DNA of 64,000 nucleotides, from NCBI GenBank assembly GCA_026260175.1, contig JAKCWW010000771.1, positions 1 through 64,000 of the forward strand. Direction: 5' to 3'. Shown piece by piece: positions 1-12,410 of this stretch. This DNA comes from Reticulitermes lucifugus. Taxonomy: Eukaryota > Arthropoda > Insecta > Blattodea > Rhinotermitidae. Every line of letters begins with the position of its first letter. Within the stretch, counting starts at the first letter, position 1. Both the position numbers and the translations under genes were made by a program. Under the pieces are notes generated by a model. The model ran no database searches, was not told the DNA's origin, and saw only the letters and a program-made list of their open reading frames with translations.

Positions 1-62
1 ATGAGACCTGATATGTAGGTGTATCTGAAATATGAGACCTGATATGTAGGTGTATCTGAAAT
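1..62. repeat. 31-bp direct tandem duplication
   Basis: Two essentially identical 31-bp units, each beginning ATGAGACCTGATATG, stand head to tail at the left edge. The array may continue outside the window. No function is evident. Confidence 0.9.
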
Positions 63-84
63 AAACAGTTTCAACCTCACAGTA

Positions 85-337
85 AACTGGACGTTCGGGG
101 AATCGTTGTTCGATTCTCGGCAGAAGCAAGAGATTTTTCTCTTCTCCAAAAGATCGGCTCTAGGGGCCCAAATAACCTACTATTCAATCGGTACAGGGAA
201 TCTGTCCCGGGAGAAAATGCGGCTGGAGTGTGAAGCTGACCACATACCCCATCTAGTGTCGAGGTTAGGAATGAGTGGAACGAAACCGCCACTACCCCAC
301 GTCCCTTAATGTCGTGCACAAGTGCAGCTTTACCTTT
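85..337 (+). mobile_element. SINE family 1, old diverged copy
   Basis: This is a strongly diverged member of the main SINE family of the window. Visible landmarks in order are a 'ctggacgttcgggg' stretch, a B-box-like 'gttcgattctcgg', a 'ctaggggccc' core, 'catctagtgtcgagg', and the tail 'gctttaccttt'. The same landmarks occur in the same order in the copy at 28935-29332. The element should be transcribed by RNA polymerase III and mobilised by a LINE in trans, as is known for tRNA-derived SINEs. No target-site duplication is visible, which fits its age. Confidence 0.65.
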
Positions 338-1964
338 AGCTGTACCTCGCAGTAAACACTTAGTGGTTCCATTATCAAGACCAGACGATTAATCTTTCAT
401 AGCGAAATTACGTGCTTTTATCGTAGGTATCATATGAAACACACAATGTTTGGACAAATGTTAATACCATTGTACAATACAGTAACGAGCGAGCTTTAAA
501 AGACAAGCATGAGCTGTTGGTCGACTTCTGTATTTCCTCCACGACAGATAACAATAATCTACCATTACTGCCATACATTTATGTATGAAAGGGTAATCAC
601 TACGTCCCTAGTTTTAATAGAAGTTTTTTTTGTGTTACCAAAACTAGGGAAAGCGGAATAATTGTGTAATCAAACAATGACAATGTTGAAAGTTAAAAAT
701 GAACACCTCATTGATTTACTGACGTCATGTTGATAATAAAGGTTTTACATCATTCCACTTCTACCTCTGTTTCATTTCCCCTTTCACAGTTGGCAGTTTA
801 CATGAAACACTTGATCCTGACGTTAAATTATTATGATTATTAACACTGCTGTACCCCTTATCTTTGTAACACGTGGTGTGTATGCATCACTCGCATACTG
901 TGTTTCTCTTCCTACCGATACGTGTTCGTGTTTTGTATCGCCTTCCGATATATATTTTGGAAAAGGGAGAGAGAGGGATTGTGGTGTTTGCATAAGCACT
1001 GCTGTGTTTACTTCCTGCTTGGATACAGACACAAACAATGCTTGTTATGTTTGTAATAGTTATCGAACGTACACATCATAACATGAAGGTATACAAATGC
1101 CAATGGACATGAAGTTGATTTAATTGTGCCATACAAAGGAACATGTACAAATATCCTACAAACATTTTTTATTAAACTCAAGTTATGCAGTTTTAGACCT
1201 GTTTTCATTCACTGCATGCTATGTAGAAGGTAACAATTATAGTAATTTTCAAAAACTTTAGAAATACATTTCAGAGCACCATCTCCACTCTCGCAGATGT
1301 CCCTCATTTTGTATTTACACATTGCAAACTCAACGACCCGAATCATCGCCAAATTAGCTTATCAAAGCAGTTCACTCATTATTCCGAATACGTGAATGAG
1401 CAGAGGACAATAGTACTTCGCCTACCCGTTTGACGAGTCTCAGTTTCTTAGATTTCTGCAGCAACTGTGTCTGTAAAGACGAACTTCCCTCACCACAAGT
1501 AGGATTTCCACAACAATTAAAAGAAAGAACATCTCAGGCTACTGCAACAGTTACCCAAGATACGTCGCAGCCCGCATGGAAACAGTTATACGTTGGATGT
1601 GTGTACGTTAAACTGCGGGCGAAATAACAACAGACATAGGGCGAAAATAAATGACGTGAGCTGCTACTTTGTAAATGATAGTTCACCTTTATTCTATATT
1701 ATCGTATTCATGAAAGATTTAAATTTGGAATATGGCATTTTTATGAACATTCCTATACCTAGTCATATTTCCCATCGATTTAGAATTTTACAGTAGTGAT
1801 GTGTTGTGAGTGAAGGGTAAGAGCGAAATAATTAATATAATCCATTAATTTCAGTCTGCCTGTCGCATAAGACCAGCCAGTATTTATAATGCCACCATCA
1901 CAGCAACATCGGATTACGTTACTGCCCTTAAACACGTGAAAAAATCTGTACACGTGTTTTTAAC
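338..1964. other. no gene seen
   Basis: AT-rich sequence with only short chance open frames. I see no conserved motif, RNA gene or repeat unit in it. Confidence 0.5.
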
Positions 1965-1965
1965 T

Positions 1966-2095
1966 GTGTGGAGTAGAGGCCTTATTGAGAAACTGATGGT
2001 AGCTCAGAGAATCAAGAGACTTCCTGGCGTTTATGGATCCTGAATGTTCATTTCCGTGTTCACAACAGTCCGCAGGAGACACACCCAGATATAAA
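1966..2095 (-). mobile_element. LINE 3'-end remnant, family A
   Basis: On the minus strand the translation reads LRTVVNTEMNIQDP, a stop, then TPGS and, in another frame, TISFSIRPLLH. This matches the C-terminal tail shared by the other family A copies in the window, of the type W-R-x-L-V-N-x-x-M-N-L-x-x-P followed by S-F-S-R-R-T-L-L-H. In the full element this tail lies downstream of the reverse transcriptase domain. Only about 40 codons remain, with stops and a frameshift, so this is a dead 5'-truncated copy. The plus strand shows the antisense frame (EKLMVAQ...), which should not be annotated as a gene. Confidence 0.7.
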
Positions 2096-2100
2096 AAACA

Positions 2101-3241
2101 CTTGCGAATATATTAAATAAATATTCGTGGACAACTGGCGAGAAGTTGTTTTTATGCGCGAGGGTTGATCATATGACAAGAACTCTTCGCCCTAATACGA
2201 AAAACAAGTTATGAATTATTACGCAGGTTACGGGGGCAAAATATTTACAGTTGCTACAAATATATTTGGAACGAGCAAGAAACGCACCAATCATTTCATT
2301 TTCGAGCAAATTTAATGAAAGTATAATATTCAGCCTCTTCCATTTTTATCCTTTTCTGTTTCCATTGGAGAAAAGAACCACACGCACCCTATCTCTGAAA
2401 GAGGCCTAATGCAAAACAAAGCCTGCAGAGCAGGGCAATATTAAAACACTATTTCGGCACTATCTAGTGCTTTATAGCTACACCAATTTTTAGTGCCTCT
2501 CAGGAGGCAATTGAAAACTTAAAAGGAATAAACCGCTTGGGGGGGGGGGCTCAGCGTGGATTGGAGAATATTATTACAACGGATATTAAACATAGGACTG
2601 TAAGGGAGGGGACCGCATATAAATGTCTCAGGATAGAGTCTAATGGCGAGTTTTTGTTAACATTGTAAAAATTCCCCGCGTTTCATAAAGGACAGAGACC
2701 CTGATTAACCATACGCACGACTGTCAGCTTCTGCAGGATGGCTACCTTACACAAAGTTGTTATTATTTACAACTGACTTTAATAATTCACACAGATGGGT
2801 TGTCTTTCAACAAACAGCTAGTATGTGAATTGTACATAAATTGCTGCAGCAGTTGGAGGCGTGGATGTGAAAATCCTTTAGAATTCTACGTGACTGAAGA
2901 AGATAAGCAGTTTATAACGCTTTTCTAATTATTATGTCTACCCTCTCTGTGTGTGATAATATCTTCATTTCATTACACCATCACCCTTTTCACATCACTT
3001 TTTAAAATTCACTTCTCTTCTCCAGATATGCGACATGTTGAGCGGTTCTACCTAAAGCTAGGACTGTACTTGAGATATAATGAGTTCAGAGAGTACAGAT
3101 TATTGTCAACTATATCCTGTTAAAGAACTGTGGTAACTACTAATACGTATATGAGCTACTTGAAACGCCGCATTTTGCGGCAATGTGTATTATTTTTTCG
3201 TATTATTCTCACAAAATAATACTGATAAGATCTGCAAACTT
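2101..3241. other. no gene seen
   Basis: No supported gene. A run of ten G around 2539 is the only conspicuous simple-sequence feature. Confidence 0.5.
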
Positions 3242-3421
3242 TTTAGATTTTACGCAGTATAAAATGGTAGTTTCGTACTAACGTTTCGGGACAAATTATC
3301 TTTCCCATCTTCAAGGGTCAATCAGTCCAGTCTTGGATTGCTTGACCATTGAAGATGGGACCGATAGTTTGTCCCGACAAGTCGGTATGAAACTACCATT
3401 CTACGCTCCGTAAAATCCCAA
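3242..3421. repeat. foldback (inverted-repeat) element
   Basis: Two arms of roughly 85 bases are inverted about position 3333. Left-arm landmarks are 'aaaatggtagtttcgtac', 'acgtttcgggacaaa' and 'cccatcttcaa'. Their reverse complements follow in reverse order ('gaagatggga', 'tttgtcccga', 'gaaactaccatt'). Arms are imperfect but clearly paired, and there is almost no spacer. It looks like a non-autonomous foldback or MITE. It shares the 'TTTCGG ... TCTTCA' core with other inverted repeats of this window. Confidence 0.8.
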
Positions 3422-5374
3422 AACAGTGCAGATCTCATTTACACCGCGCGAACGCCTGGAATCGCCCAAAATACCGATAATTTCCCTCAACAGTCTTAAC
3501 TACTCGCAGATGATCTCCACAATAGAGGGGTATTGTGTTTTCTGTGGGGTAGGAACTCTTGTCTTATATATAATTTAGATAAATCTCAGGTTTCAAGTGG
3601 GTGTCCAAGTGCAGTAACGTTGCAGGTTGTGTATGTCGCACTGATCAACACTTCCAATGACTAAACATGCCGCACGACTTTCCTTCAATTTAAGGCTTGC
3701 AGATCTGAAAGTAGCGCAGTGACACTAAACTAAAGGAATATCAGTAGCTACGTCACACAAAGATATAAAACAGTTTAGTTATCACTGATCGTTCCGTAGT
3801 TTACTGTAATATGGGATAGTGGCGCCAAATTAGCGGATTAGCCGTGCGTCACAACAAAAATAATATCTGATAATAGCCCAAGACATTTTAATTAATCGTT
3901 TATTTTACACGTACGGATGAATCAAAACACATATCCCATTAAGAACAGTGTTCAACATTAGTGGTACACAGCTGCATGTTGCAACATATTATGCACCGGT
4001 TATCACCGACAGAACTTTCATTAGAGTAATGAAGCTATGACAGATTATACAAATTTTTGTAATTAATCTGCAGCGATATTTATTAAAACGGCTAATTGAT
4101 AAAATGTTATGAGTTCCTTTAATTTTCGGATGTTTCGTGGGGTGGGGAAGGTGGAATGGTCATGCCACAGTTCTGAAATAGCATCCGCGAAATATGTGAT
4201 TTGAAGTGAACATGTCAACATGTAAAGGTGACAATCAAGAACAGATAGGAGCAAAGTGGAACAAGCCCGTGCAAGGCTTTTGTGGAGAAAATTTGTTTCC
4301 ATGCGTATGTCTACATACGTATTTACTTACTTTCTGTTTTCATGAAAATACTACTCGATTTATAACCAGCTCTAACAGACAAATATAATCACATCGTTTA
4401 AACGAAACTCTAGCCCATGTCCGTCTGCAGACACCTGGATATTCCAATAGCAAAGATAGGAAATATTTTGTCCAGTACCTTATTCCAGTTCCAGGAGCTC
4501 CACGAATGCCATTTTCATGTTACGAAATTATGTTTACCTGAAATAAACATGAGACATGCTTAGATTCACGTTTGTTAAAATGAATATTACAATAATTTCA
4601 GTTATGTAAATGAAACACATACAGTCTATAGACATTACAGGTTTCCTTCTAAGGGTTAGAAGGGCAGCTGTTAATGCAGCAGAGTGTGATGTACTCTGTT
4701 ACGAAATGCTAATGGAAATGTAGCACACAGTAAATGGGCGTCTGAACATCAGAGCTGCAGTCGTTCTTATTTTTGTATGGAACCTGAAAAGGCGGAGGTG
4801 TCAGTGCGATCCAGAACAAATTTTAAATACTGGGAGGCCGAGTTATCGTGCCTCTGAGCGTAGACGTGCGTGGGCCTCTTTGTCGACACTGTGCCTGCGT
4901 TAATGTCGCCCATCAGGAAGATCCTGGTACGTGCACCCACTTGTTACAAAGAGCGTTCAGTTGCAATACTTTGCAAAGTATACATCATGGGAAAAGAAAC
5001 ATAGTCTACGGTTTTAAAGAAAGCATCCCACACACCCAGTGCCGAGTAAAAGAATATACAGAAGAATGGAAAGTTTTCGAGCAACAGGTAGAGTGCTACA
5101 GAAAACAGATTACTAAAAGTCCTATTTTTCTTGGAAAAGGCATGGCTTGTATTAAGTAGAAACCAAACAACCAGAACAACAGACGTTTCGGTTATAAAAA
5201 TACCCATCTATTTTGCGAAGTTTCCTTTACATTACCTTAAAGTACAGTGACAGTACACAAAATCACAGGGTCTGAATTTTTGTAAGAAACGAATTTAGAG
5301 CAGCACATTCAATTAATCTTGATACATTCAGGAAATTAAATTAAGAAGAGAAAATCTAGGGCCATTCACTTCAA
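3422..5374. other. no gene seen
   Basis: Several open frames of 80 to 103 codons occur (for example 4848-5159 plus), but none shows a recognisable domain, start context or splice architecture. I regard them as chance frames. Confidence 0.45.
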
Positions 5375-5515
5375 TTGAAAGAAATGATCCGCAACTGTAG
5401 AAAAGAAGCTGATAATATATTAAGAAATGAGTGTTGCGGAGTACTGAGAAATATTTTCAGAAGTTGCGAGACCGTGTTGGAGGCTGAAGGTCAGCATTTC
5501 GAGATTCTGCCATAC
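5375..5515 (+). pseudogene. possible transposase C-terminal relic (IS630/Tc1/mariner type)
   Basis: The frame contains an I-x-N-x-C stretch, then GVLRNIFRSCETV and LEAEGQHFEIL. The spacing resembles the C-terminal tail of insect DDE transposases, where an L/F-x-x-V-R-x-S-x-x-R-R-x-x-x-C-I-E segment is followed by GxHFEHLL. The remnants at 21.5 kb and 59.1 kb show the same tail type. No catalytic D motif or inverted terminal repeat is visible nearby, and the frame runs past the expected stop. It could be a chance match, so confidence is modest. Confidence 0.4.
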
Positions 5516-6580
5516 TTCAGAGGAAGAACGGATGCTAAATTCCCAACGGATGCAGGCTTTGTGTGCGGTAAAGCACCCTTGACAGCTGCCTTGCTCAGGG
5601 ACACGGTAATTAGACCTCTCTGTATACCGCTGTCATACGGACAGGTAGGTATACCACAGCAATGAAGGCAAATTATAGCAGTTGTACACACAAGCTGTAT
5701 CGAAAAGGACATAAAAGGAAACTGACATCCAACCACACAGAAAGAAGGTAGGGCTGTATATTAGTATCACACGTGTACACAATGTGTCTCTGCGGCTTTG
5801 CGCCACTGACTTCTCACGGCTGTAGTGAATTATGGATTTTGTTACAGAAATTCAGGTCATAATCTTGGACAGCAGTCATGACTTCTCTTTATTTAACAGT
5901 TTTAAACGATTTTTCAGGAAAGCAAAAACTCCGTATCAACATAATCTGCTGTAGTGGGCCTGACTTGAGGAAGTTTCCATTAGAAGGTCCACTGTTCACA
6001 GACCAATTTATTTGTGGTTTCAGTTTGTGCTTCTGAAATAGTTCGTCGAAATGATGTAAGATAATCTTTTCATGATTCTTTTCAATTTATGTTTCAGAAT
6101 ACTTTGGAATGGGAAGCTTCATACTTCTGACATCTTTACGCAGTAACATAACATTAGGTGTGAATATTTCGAAGCAAGCAGTCTGTCTAAATCTTACACC
6201 AATATAATCGGTCTTTATTGTAAACATATGAACAAAAAATACACTATGACAACCAAATTTAGTTACTGAAGTATGAGGTAGGTGGTGGTTCCAGGCGTGT
6301 TAAATATTGCGATTTAGATGGTTAAATACATTTTGTTTCGATGTAAAAAATAGGTAGTGAGAAAATAAAGCGTTTAGTGCAAACAAGACGTTTGTAAATA
6401 TCAAAACACGAGACTAGGTTGCAGATCCAAAATTAGGCAGTATGACAACAGTCGAGTGAATCACTGGGAAGAAAGTAAAACGGATTTCAACTACATAAAA
6501 TTATTTTCACTTTTGTACGCATATGGTTGAGCTATGAAGATACACCGATAGATACAATTTGAATTTTTTTTATTGGTTTT
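5516..6580. other. no gene seen
   Basis: AT-rich spacer without supported features. Confidence 0.5.
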
Positions 6581-6596
6581 TTGTGTTACATATAAG

Positions 6597-7157
6597 GAGT
6601 GGTACGAGAGTAATACCTTTTATTTTTTCTCAGAAACTGTAATTATAAACCTTACACATACCATGGATGCATTTTTTACACCGTTGAGATTGTCTTTTTT
6701 ACAAAGTCTCCTTCATTATCAACACACACACTTTTTACACCTTTGCCTGACACGCCGTTTGCCAGTCGCGTAAAAATCTTTGCTGAAGGGTCCAAGCACT
6801 TCACGCACGCTGTGTCTGAGATAGTCGTCTCTTCCAAACAGCGTCCTCGGAGTGCATCCTTCAGGAGGCCAAAAGTATGGAAGAAGGAGGGTGCTAAATC
6901 GGGACTGTAGGGAGGATGAGGACCTGATTTATCTTCCTATTTGGTCAAACTCTGCGAACCCGTTGTTTTAACTTCTTTAACGTCTGCACATGTCGCTCTG
7001 AATTTACTGTGTCACCTCTCTTCAAGAATTCCACTAACAAGATTCCTTCACTATCCCAGAAGACGCTAGCCATGACTTTGCCCTCAGAAGTCTGCACTTT
7101 GAATTTGTTCTTCTTCATCCTACCTACAGTCCCGACTAAGCATCCTGCGACTTCCAT
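6597..7157 (-). pseudogene. mariner transposase relic, central and C-terminal part, D2 region lost
   Basis: Reading from 7157 leftwards, the minus strand gives FKVQTSEGKVMASVFWDSEG and then ILLVEFLKRGDTVNSER. This is the mariner segment that carries the first catalytic aspartate (VFWD). It continues through LKKLKQRVRRV and a stop to PNRKINQVLIL. The expected HDNARPH segment with the second aspartate is absent. After a frame change the sequence resumes at PPYSPDLAPS (third acidic residue) and GLLKDALRGR, then DNEGDFVKK. The 3' flank includes 'agtttctgag' and 'ctcgtacc', which match the right arm at 7163-7435. An internal deletion plus stops make this a dead copy. Confidence 0.85.
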
Positions 7158-7162
7158 ATTTT

Positions 7163-7435
7163 TGTCCTCCTGAAGGATTTACTCCGAGAACGCTGTTTTG
7201 TGGAGACGACGAGCTCAAATACAGCGTGCGTGAAGAACAGCAAAGAGTTTTACGCGACCGGCATACAACGTCTCAAGAAAAGGTGGAAAAAGTGTACTGA
7301 CAATGAAGGAGACTTTGTGGAAAAAAAAATCTCAACTTTGTACAGGATGTACCCACGATATATGCAAATATCATTACAATTGTAAATATAGTTTCTGAGA
7401 AAAAAGTAGGAAGCACGACTTTCGTACCGACCTAC
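7163..7435 (+). pseudogene. mariner transposase C-terminus, inverted second copy
   Basis: The plus strand encodes LLKDLLRERC, KEFYATGIQRL, RWKKCTDNEGDFVEK and downstream non-coding sequence with 'agtttctgagaaaaaa' and 'tttcgtacc'. The same C-terminal segment lies on the minus strand at 6597-6880, so the two pieces form an inverted duplication with their 5' sides facing each other. The N-terminal and catalytic parts are absent from this copy. The junction with the neighbour is abrupt, within a few bases of 7158-7163. An inversion inside one element, or insertion of a second copy followed by deletion, would both give this layout. Confidence 0.85.
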
Positions 7436-7439
7436 GTAT

Positions 7440-9254
7440 TAGCGTAAATACACCACACCAGCTGAAGAATGGATTCAATGATGGAGTTTGCAGTATAGTA
7501 TGGTACAGAACAGTGTTTCCCAAATGGTTTTCTACATAACCCTGGGTTTTCGCAGAAAAATCAAATACAATATGAAAATGTTAAGTATTATTGTAATTTT
7601 ACACTAAAATAATTTTAATATTTGTTGGAAAATGATTCATTCATTCATTAAATCAAACATTCCCAAGCTGCTGAAATACAATCACCATAATTTTTAAAAT
7701 AAGTTTCTTTGGTACCGGACGGTATCATAATTTTCAAGGTTCAATCTTCCTATTGATAAAGCATTATTTCTAGGTCTAATATTCCAAATAATAATAATAA
7801 TACCTGAACTAATATCCTTATTTTAAAGTTTATTTATTATTATCATTATTATTATTATTACTTCTTTGTGGTCTAAACTTTAGATTTATATACAAAAATT
7901 TTATTACAGTTTCCGAAAACGTTTTTAGCTCGCAAGTGTTCCGTGACCAAATTAAATTTGGAAACGTTGGTGTATAATGTATGGTTGCATAACAAGGCAG
8001 AATCAATAGAGTGTCCGAGCACCTAGCAACTGCTAAGAGCACAGGTACAACCTGTAAACGGAAGCTAATATCATGACCTTCATTCGATATGGTATTACAC
8101 GGCAGAGCAAACGGAGAGAAGACGACAGTTTCACTTCATAGAATCACTTCAGAGAGGTCGATACGGTATCCTGTATATGTTAATTGTTATTGTTAACCAA
8201 TCCATAATTAATGTGTTGTAACGCTCATTTAGATACTATCAAGGGTAGTTTGGGTGTAAAATACGTCAATTGTAACTACATGTTACACCACCAGCCGTTT
8301 CTCACGGCGGTGACTCACAAAGGAGTGAAGGTATAAATGGTTATGACTTTATTAGATCATACACTTAGGCTATTCATCCACTGACAGGGCTTCCCTCACG
8401 CTCGAAGTCATACGACTAGACATGCATATTACGCACATCACACAGATGCGTGACTTTAGCGTCAACATAGGCCAGGTGGGTGCAGTAACTGGGTCACTGA
8501 TCACAGTCTGGGGTTAAAATGTCTGCACTCCATTTCTAGCATCGTCTGCGTGACACGTGCCACATGATTATTGTTTCAGCTTGCGCCAGCCTCCTCTTCC
8601 ATTGCATTTAACGTATATCACCTTACGTTTCAACACAAAGCTGCTTTATTATTGTAACACTTGTACCATACAAAATGCTATTAAACTCTGTCTCATTCAA
8701 TGGGACTTCATTTATGAACAAGAATCAAAAAGAGCATCTGTAATAATTAGAAGACAACCTACAATATTTAGTGCCTCTATTGATTGAATTATCACCTGGT
8801 ATTTTTTAAACGTTGTGTATAAATACAATAATGTTATCTTACAAAGCATCCTTAGCGGCAGTGGAATATGAATTAAAGGTGCACAAGGCAAAATATGTGC
8901 CTCAGAAACACGATGTATAAAGAAGTGGAGAAAATTACATTGACAGGAAGTTCACAATTCATTTGGGTATTATATCGAGGAGATTGAGATAAAAACACAT
9001 TTATCGAAAGTTGAAGAAATAAGAAGAGATTAAATATTTTGTGTTGAATATTGTGTGGATATCGCAAAGTATATGGGAGGGGAATATATTCTGAAATCAA
9101 CAGGTCTTTGGGCATTAAAGTAGATTGTACTAGGTGAACAGAAGGCAATGGCGTCTGTTTGATCGTGAAAGTTGAAAACCTTCAGGTTCCATGGAAACAG
9201 AGATTCTATAATAATTTAATCTGCATACCATCAGCAAGTACCTTGGGCTAACAT
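7440..9254. other. no gene seen
   Basis: AT-rich sequence with short ATT/AAT runs near 7790 and 7840. No supported gene or repeat family was recognised. Confidence 0.5.
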
Positions 9255-9532
9255 AAAGGTAAAGTCGTCCCTGTGCATGCCATCAAAGCACATCGAGGAC
9301 GGCAGATACGACACCACTCATGAAACTCAGCTCTGGATGGAGGTAAGTGGTCAACTGCACGCCCTGGCCGTTTTACACCCGGGGTAAGAGCCGCAGGTTC
9401 CCATTAAAAAGTAGGTTGCATGGGCTCAGAGCCGATTAGTGCGACTTGAACAGCAAAATCTCTGGTTCCTGCCAGGAATCGAACCATGATTCTTTGGTCG
9501 TTCAGCCTGTAGCCTAGTCACTTATGTATTAC
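9255..9532 (-). mobile_element. SINE family 1 copy
   Basis: A tRNA-derived retroposon lying on the minus strand. Its tail is at the left ('aaaggtaaag'), followed by the family landmarks 'tgcatgcc', 'actcatgaaactc', 'ggtcaactgcacgcc' and 'ggggtaagagcc'. A B-box occurs at 9475-9485 and reads GGTTCGATTCC on the minus strand, matching the RNA polymerase III consensus exactly. The body is diverged from the copy at 24507-24790. I see no clear target-site duplication. Confidence 0.85.
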
Positions 9533-11175
9533 GTCACGGAAGTATCGAAACATTCGTAACAGTGCCGGTATTCATTTGGGACCAGATCTTGTCACACATG
9601 CTGCACCCTCCCCATACACCTTCTTCACATATCAAATATTTCTAGTACAGTATTTATATAAAAACTAGAATGCTAGAGTTTCATAAATAACGACGGTGTA
9701 TCAAATAAAGGTTTTCACTAGCAAGATGGAGGTCAGAATGTGAAATATCACCGTGTTGGCTATCTTCGAGGTGGGTCAAGTCACATAAATTCAAAAGAGG
9801 ATATCTTCATATTGTACCACAACGCCTTAATTTAGCCGTTCCATTACCTTTATTTGCATTTTAATGCACTGAACTGTATTGCACGCTAGCTTGTTTCTTA
9901 ACACAAATAAGTAGTTTGAGTGATGTTATATCTACGTCAACAAACTGGGAGCAATGTTACTTCGTTATAGTACAGGCCAGCGCCACATGTGTTGTAGTAA
10001 TGCTACATTAATTTACACAACGCAGCGGAGTGAAACAAGTAAAAGCATTGTATGCCTCTGAGCCAGAGGTATAGACTGGCTTCTTTTGCCTGTGGACGGG
10101 AACTGATCCTGTCCTTGACACGTTGTGCTTGAGTATTATTTCAAAGAGGGGATAAAAGGAAAGACCAAAGAGTGAATGACTCAAAAATACCTTTGCTGCA
10201 TGTTACTGGGCATTTAATTAATTGTGTGTACCTACAGAAAATAGGAGCGCCTTTACAATCGAGTCTTCTTCAGTTTGCTCTTTTTGAACATCTAACGCCC
10301 CTCGTCGCATCTCGGTTTGAGAGACATAAATCGAATCATGAGGCTTATTATTTTGCTCTTTGCGTCATTTTTTGTATGGATGAAAAGAAAGTAATACGTT
10401 TACCTCTTGCAAGAGTCCCACGGGTTAGCCATGTTATTCTAACTGCTCTTAAACAGTTAAATTATACCTCCTGAATCCGTTTGATGTAACGCTAGTTCAA
10501 CTGTAAAATTTTAATTAGTCAACATAAGATGATCACAGCTTGAATCGCGGCTCCGGTGCCTTGCTGTATAAAGCAGAGTCGACTTGGAATCGTACAGAAA
10601 TTAGTAAAGACTGGTAACGCTGGCATTCAGGTGCCTGAAATATTGTTTAAAATGCGATGTTTATTAAATGATTATTCTTGCAAATTATCTTATTAAGCTC
10701 TTTATAACAGGTTCTGACATTCAGATAACTAAAGTATGTTCCTTTTCAAACACATATAACATCCGTAACTAATTTTTAGAATACACAATAACCACGGGTG
10801 GTCGTGCGAATTCTTTTAGCTTTCACCGATGGTTATAAGTAATGAGCCATTAGACCTGTGTGAAATTTTGTAAGAAGATAGATGTTAAACATGGCAAAGG
10901 TGCAATCCTTTGACGTTATATCCAAGAAATTTAACGTACACGGCGTCTGTACATAAGTAATAATTTCCACGCAAACTAAAACAAGACAACACTAGTAGCA
11001 GGGTGTTAGATTCGTTGTGCTGCAAACCAGAGCAACAGGATATTATGCTATATTGTTAGTTCTGCTTGGACCTGCTAACTAAACACCTGCAAGGTGTAAC
11101 CAGGCCTACCAATATGTAACAAACGCCTCAAAAATACGTCAGGGGCAGTATAAACGCTATGTAATATATATTCAG
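9533..11175. other. no gene seen
   Basis: No supported features. A 100-codon open frame at 10172-10474 (plus) has no recognisable motif. Confidence 0.45.
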
Positions 11176-11452
11176 TCATAGTCGGTGTAGCGACTCGCTA
11201 CAGGCTAAACGGTATGGGGATCAAATCCCGGTGGTGGCGATATTTTCCGTACCCGTGCAGACTGGCCCTGGGGCCAACCCAGCCTCCTGTACAATGCGTA
11301 TCGCATCTCTTTCCCTGGAGTAAAGCGACCCTTGCGTGGCGTTGACCACCCACCCACATCTTGCACCGAGGTTAAGGAAAGAGTAGACTATACCTCTAAT
11401 TCCCTTCTGGACATTCACGGCCTGTTCTAGGGTGAAATTTACCTTTTCCTTT
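11176..11452 (+). mobile_element. SINE family 1 copy
   Basis: A near full-length forward copy. It contains a tRNA-like head ('tagcgactcgctac'), a B-box-like 'ggatcaaatcccgg', the core 'ggccctggggcc', 'gcgtggcgttgaccaccc' and the tail 'tctagggtgaaatttacc'. Order and spacing match the copies at 24507-24790 and 28935-29332. A possible AT-rich target duplication (tatatt) is too short to trust. Confidence 0.9.
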
Positions 11453-12205
11453 ATATTATTATTAATTTCTTCTTAGAAGAGACGACGAAATTTAAATTAT
11501 TTTTTTTGACAGTATTTTAGCATGATGATACAGACGGATGCACTGTCCCCCCCAAACCAATATTAAAATAATTAAAATGTGTAGGCAATATAACCCTTAA
11601 AAAAGCCTTCATAAGCAAAACAAAATGCAGGACTGTACAGAAAAAATACTTTCGTTTGAGATTTTTTAAACATTGTTCTGCTATAGACTGTCTTCGACAA
11701 TAGCTTTAACAATCTTCATTGTTCATAAAAACCCGACGGATTTTTAGTAAGGCACACAGAGCGATTTAAACCTTTAAAGCACAGCGGTTGGTGTATGTAC
11801 AACCTACCAAAGTAGTAGGAACTTCGGCATTTTACTTCGTTATTGTGGACAGTTACTACCGAATATCTGGTGATTTTAGTATTGGTCCTTGTCGTTTGTT
11901 CCTCATGGAATTAAAACATAACCGTCTACGCCTATGTCTCCCAAGTGGTTTCTAATATTATGATTTTCCCACTACATTTCTCAAGTACCAGCATGTCTGC
12001 TGAATGCTTCGATCGTATCATCGTCCTTGATGTGTCCATCATGCGGTAGAAATGTTAAAGTTTTATTATCCGATTTATAGCCTCCTGTTACATCGTTCGT
12101 CCAAATATTATCGTCATCACCCTGATCGTTTGGTACAATAAGTAGAAAACTGAATTATTCTATAGAGTGAGATGACCTAAAACGAGTTCTTGCACACGAA
12201 ATTAC
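11453..12205. other. no gene seen
   Basis: AT-rich spacer without recognisable genes. Confidence 0.5.
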
Positions 12206-12410
12206 TTTTTTTATGATGCGACAGCCGCTAGTGGGCCAGGGCCTCCTCATTGTCCAGGCTTCACGATCACACTACGTTAGATACACCATATTCGGTAGGA
12301 CCTCGACCTCACAACACATAACACTCACAGGAGACAGACATCCATGCTCCCTGCGGAACTCGAACCCGCAATCCCGGAAAGCGAGCGGCCACTGCGGCCG
12401 GTCTACAGAA
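12206..12410 (-). mobile_element. SINE family 2 copy
   Basis: A second tRNA-derived SINE family, on the minus strand. Its poly(A) tail appears as TTTTTTT at 12206-12212. Near the other end the minus strand carries GGGTTCGAGTTCC, a good B-box. The central block 'gtgtgatcgtgaagcc' (minus strand) and the 'ccctggccca' block are shared with the opposite-strand copy at 27002-27194, which establishes the family within this window. No target-site duplication is evident. Confidence 0.8.

Noticed and set aside
4848-5159. 103-codon plus-strand open frame
   Set aside because: No motif, no good start context, and an 87-codon frame overlaps on the other strand.
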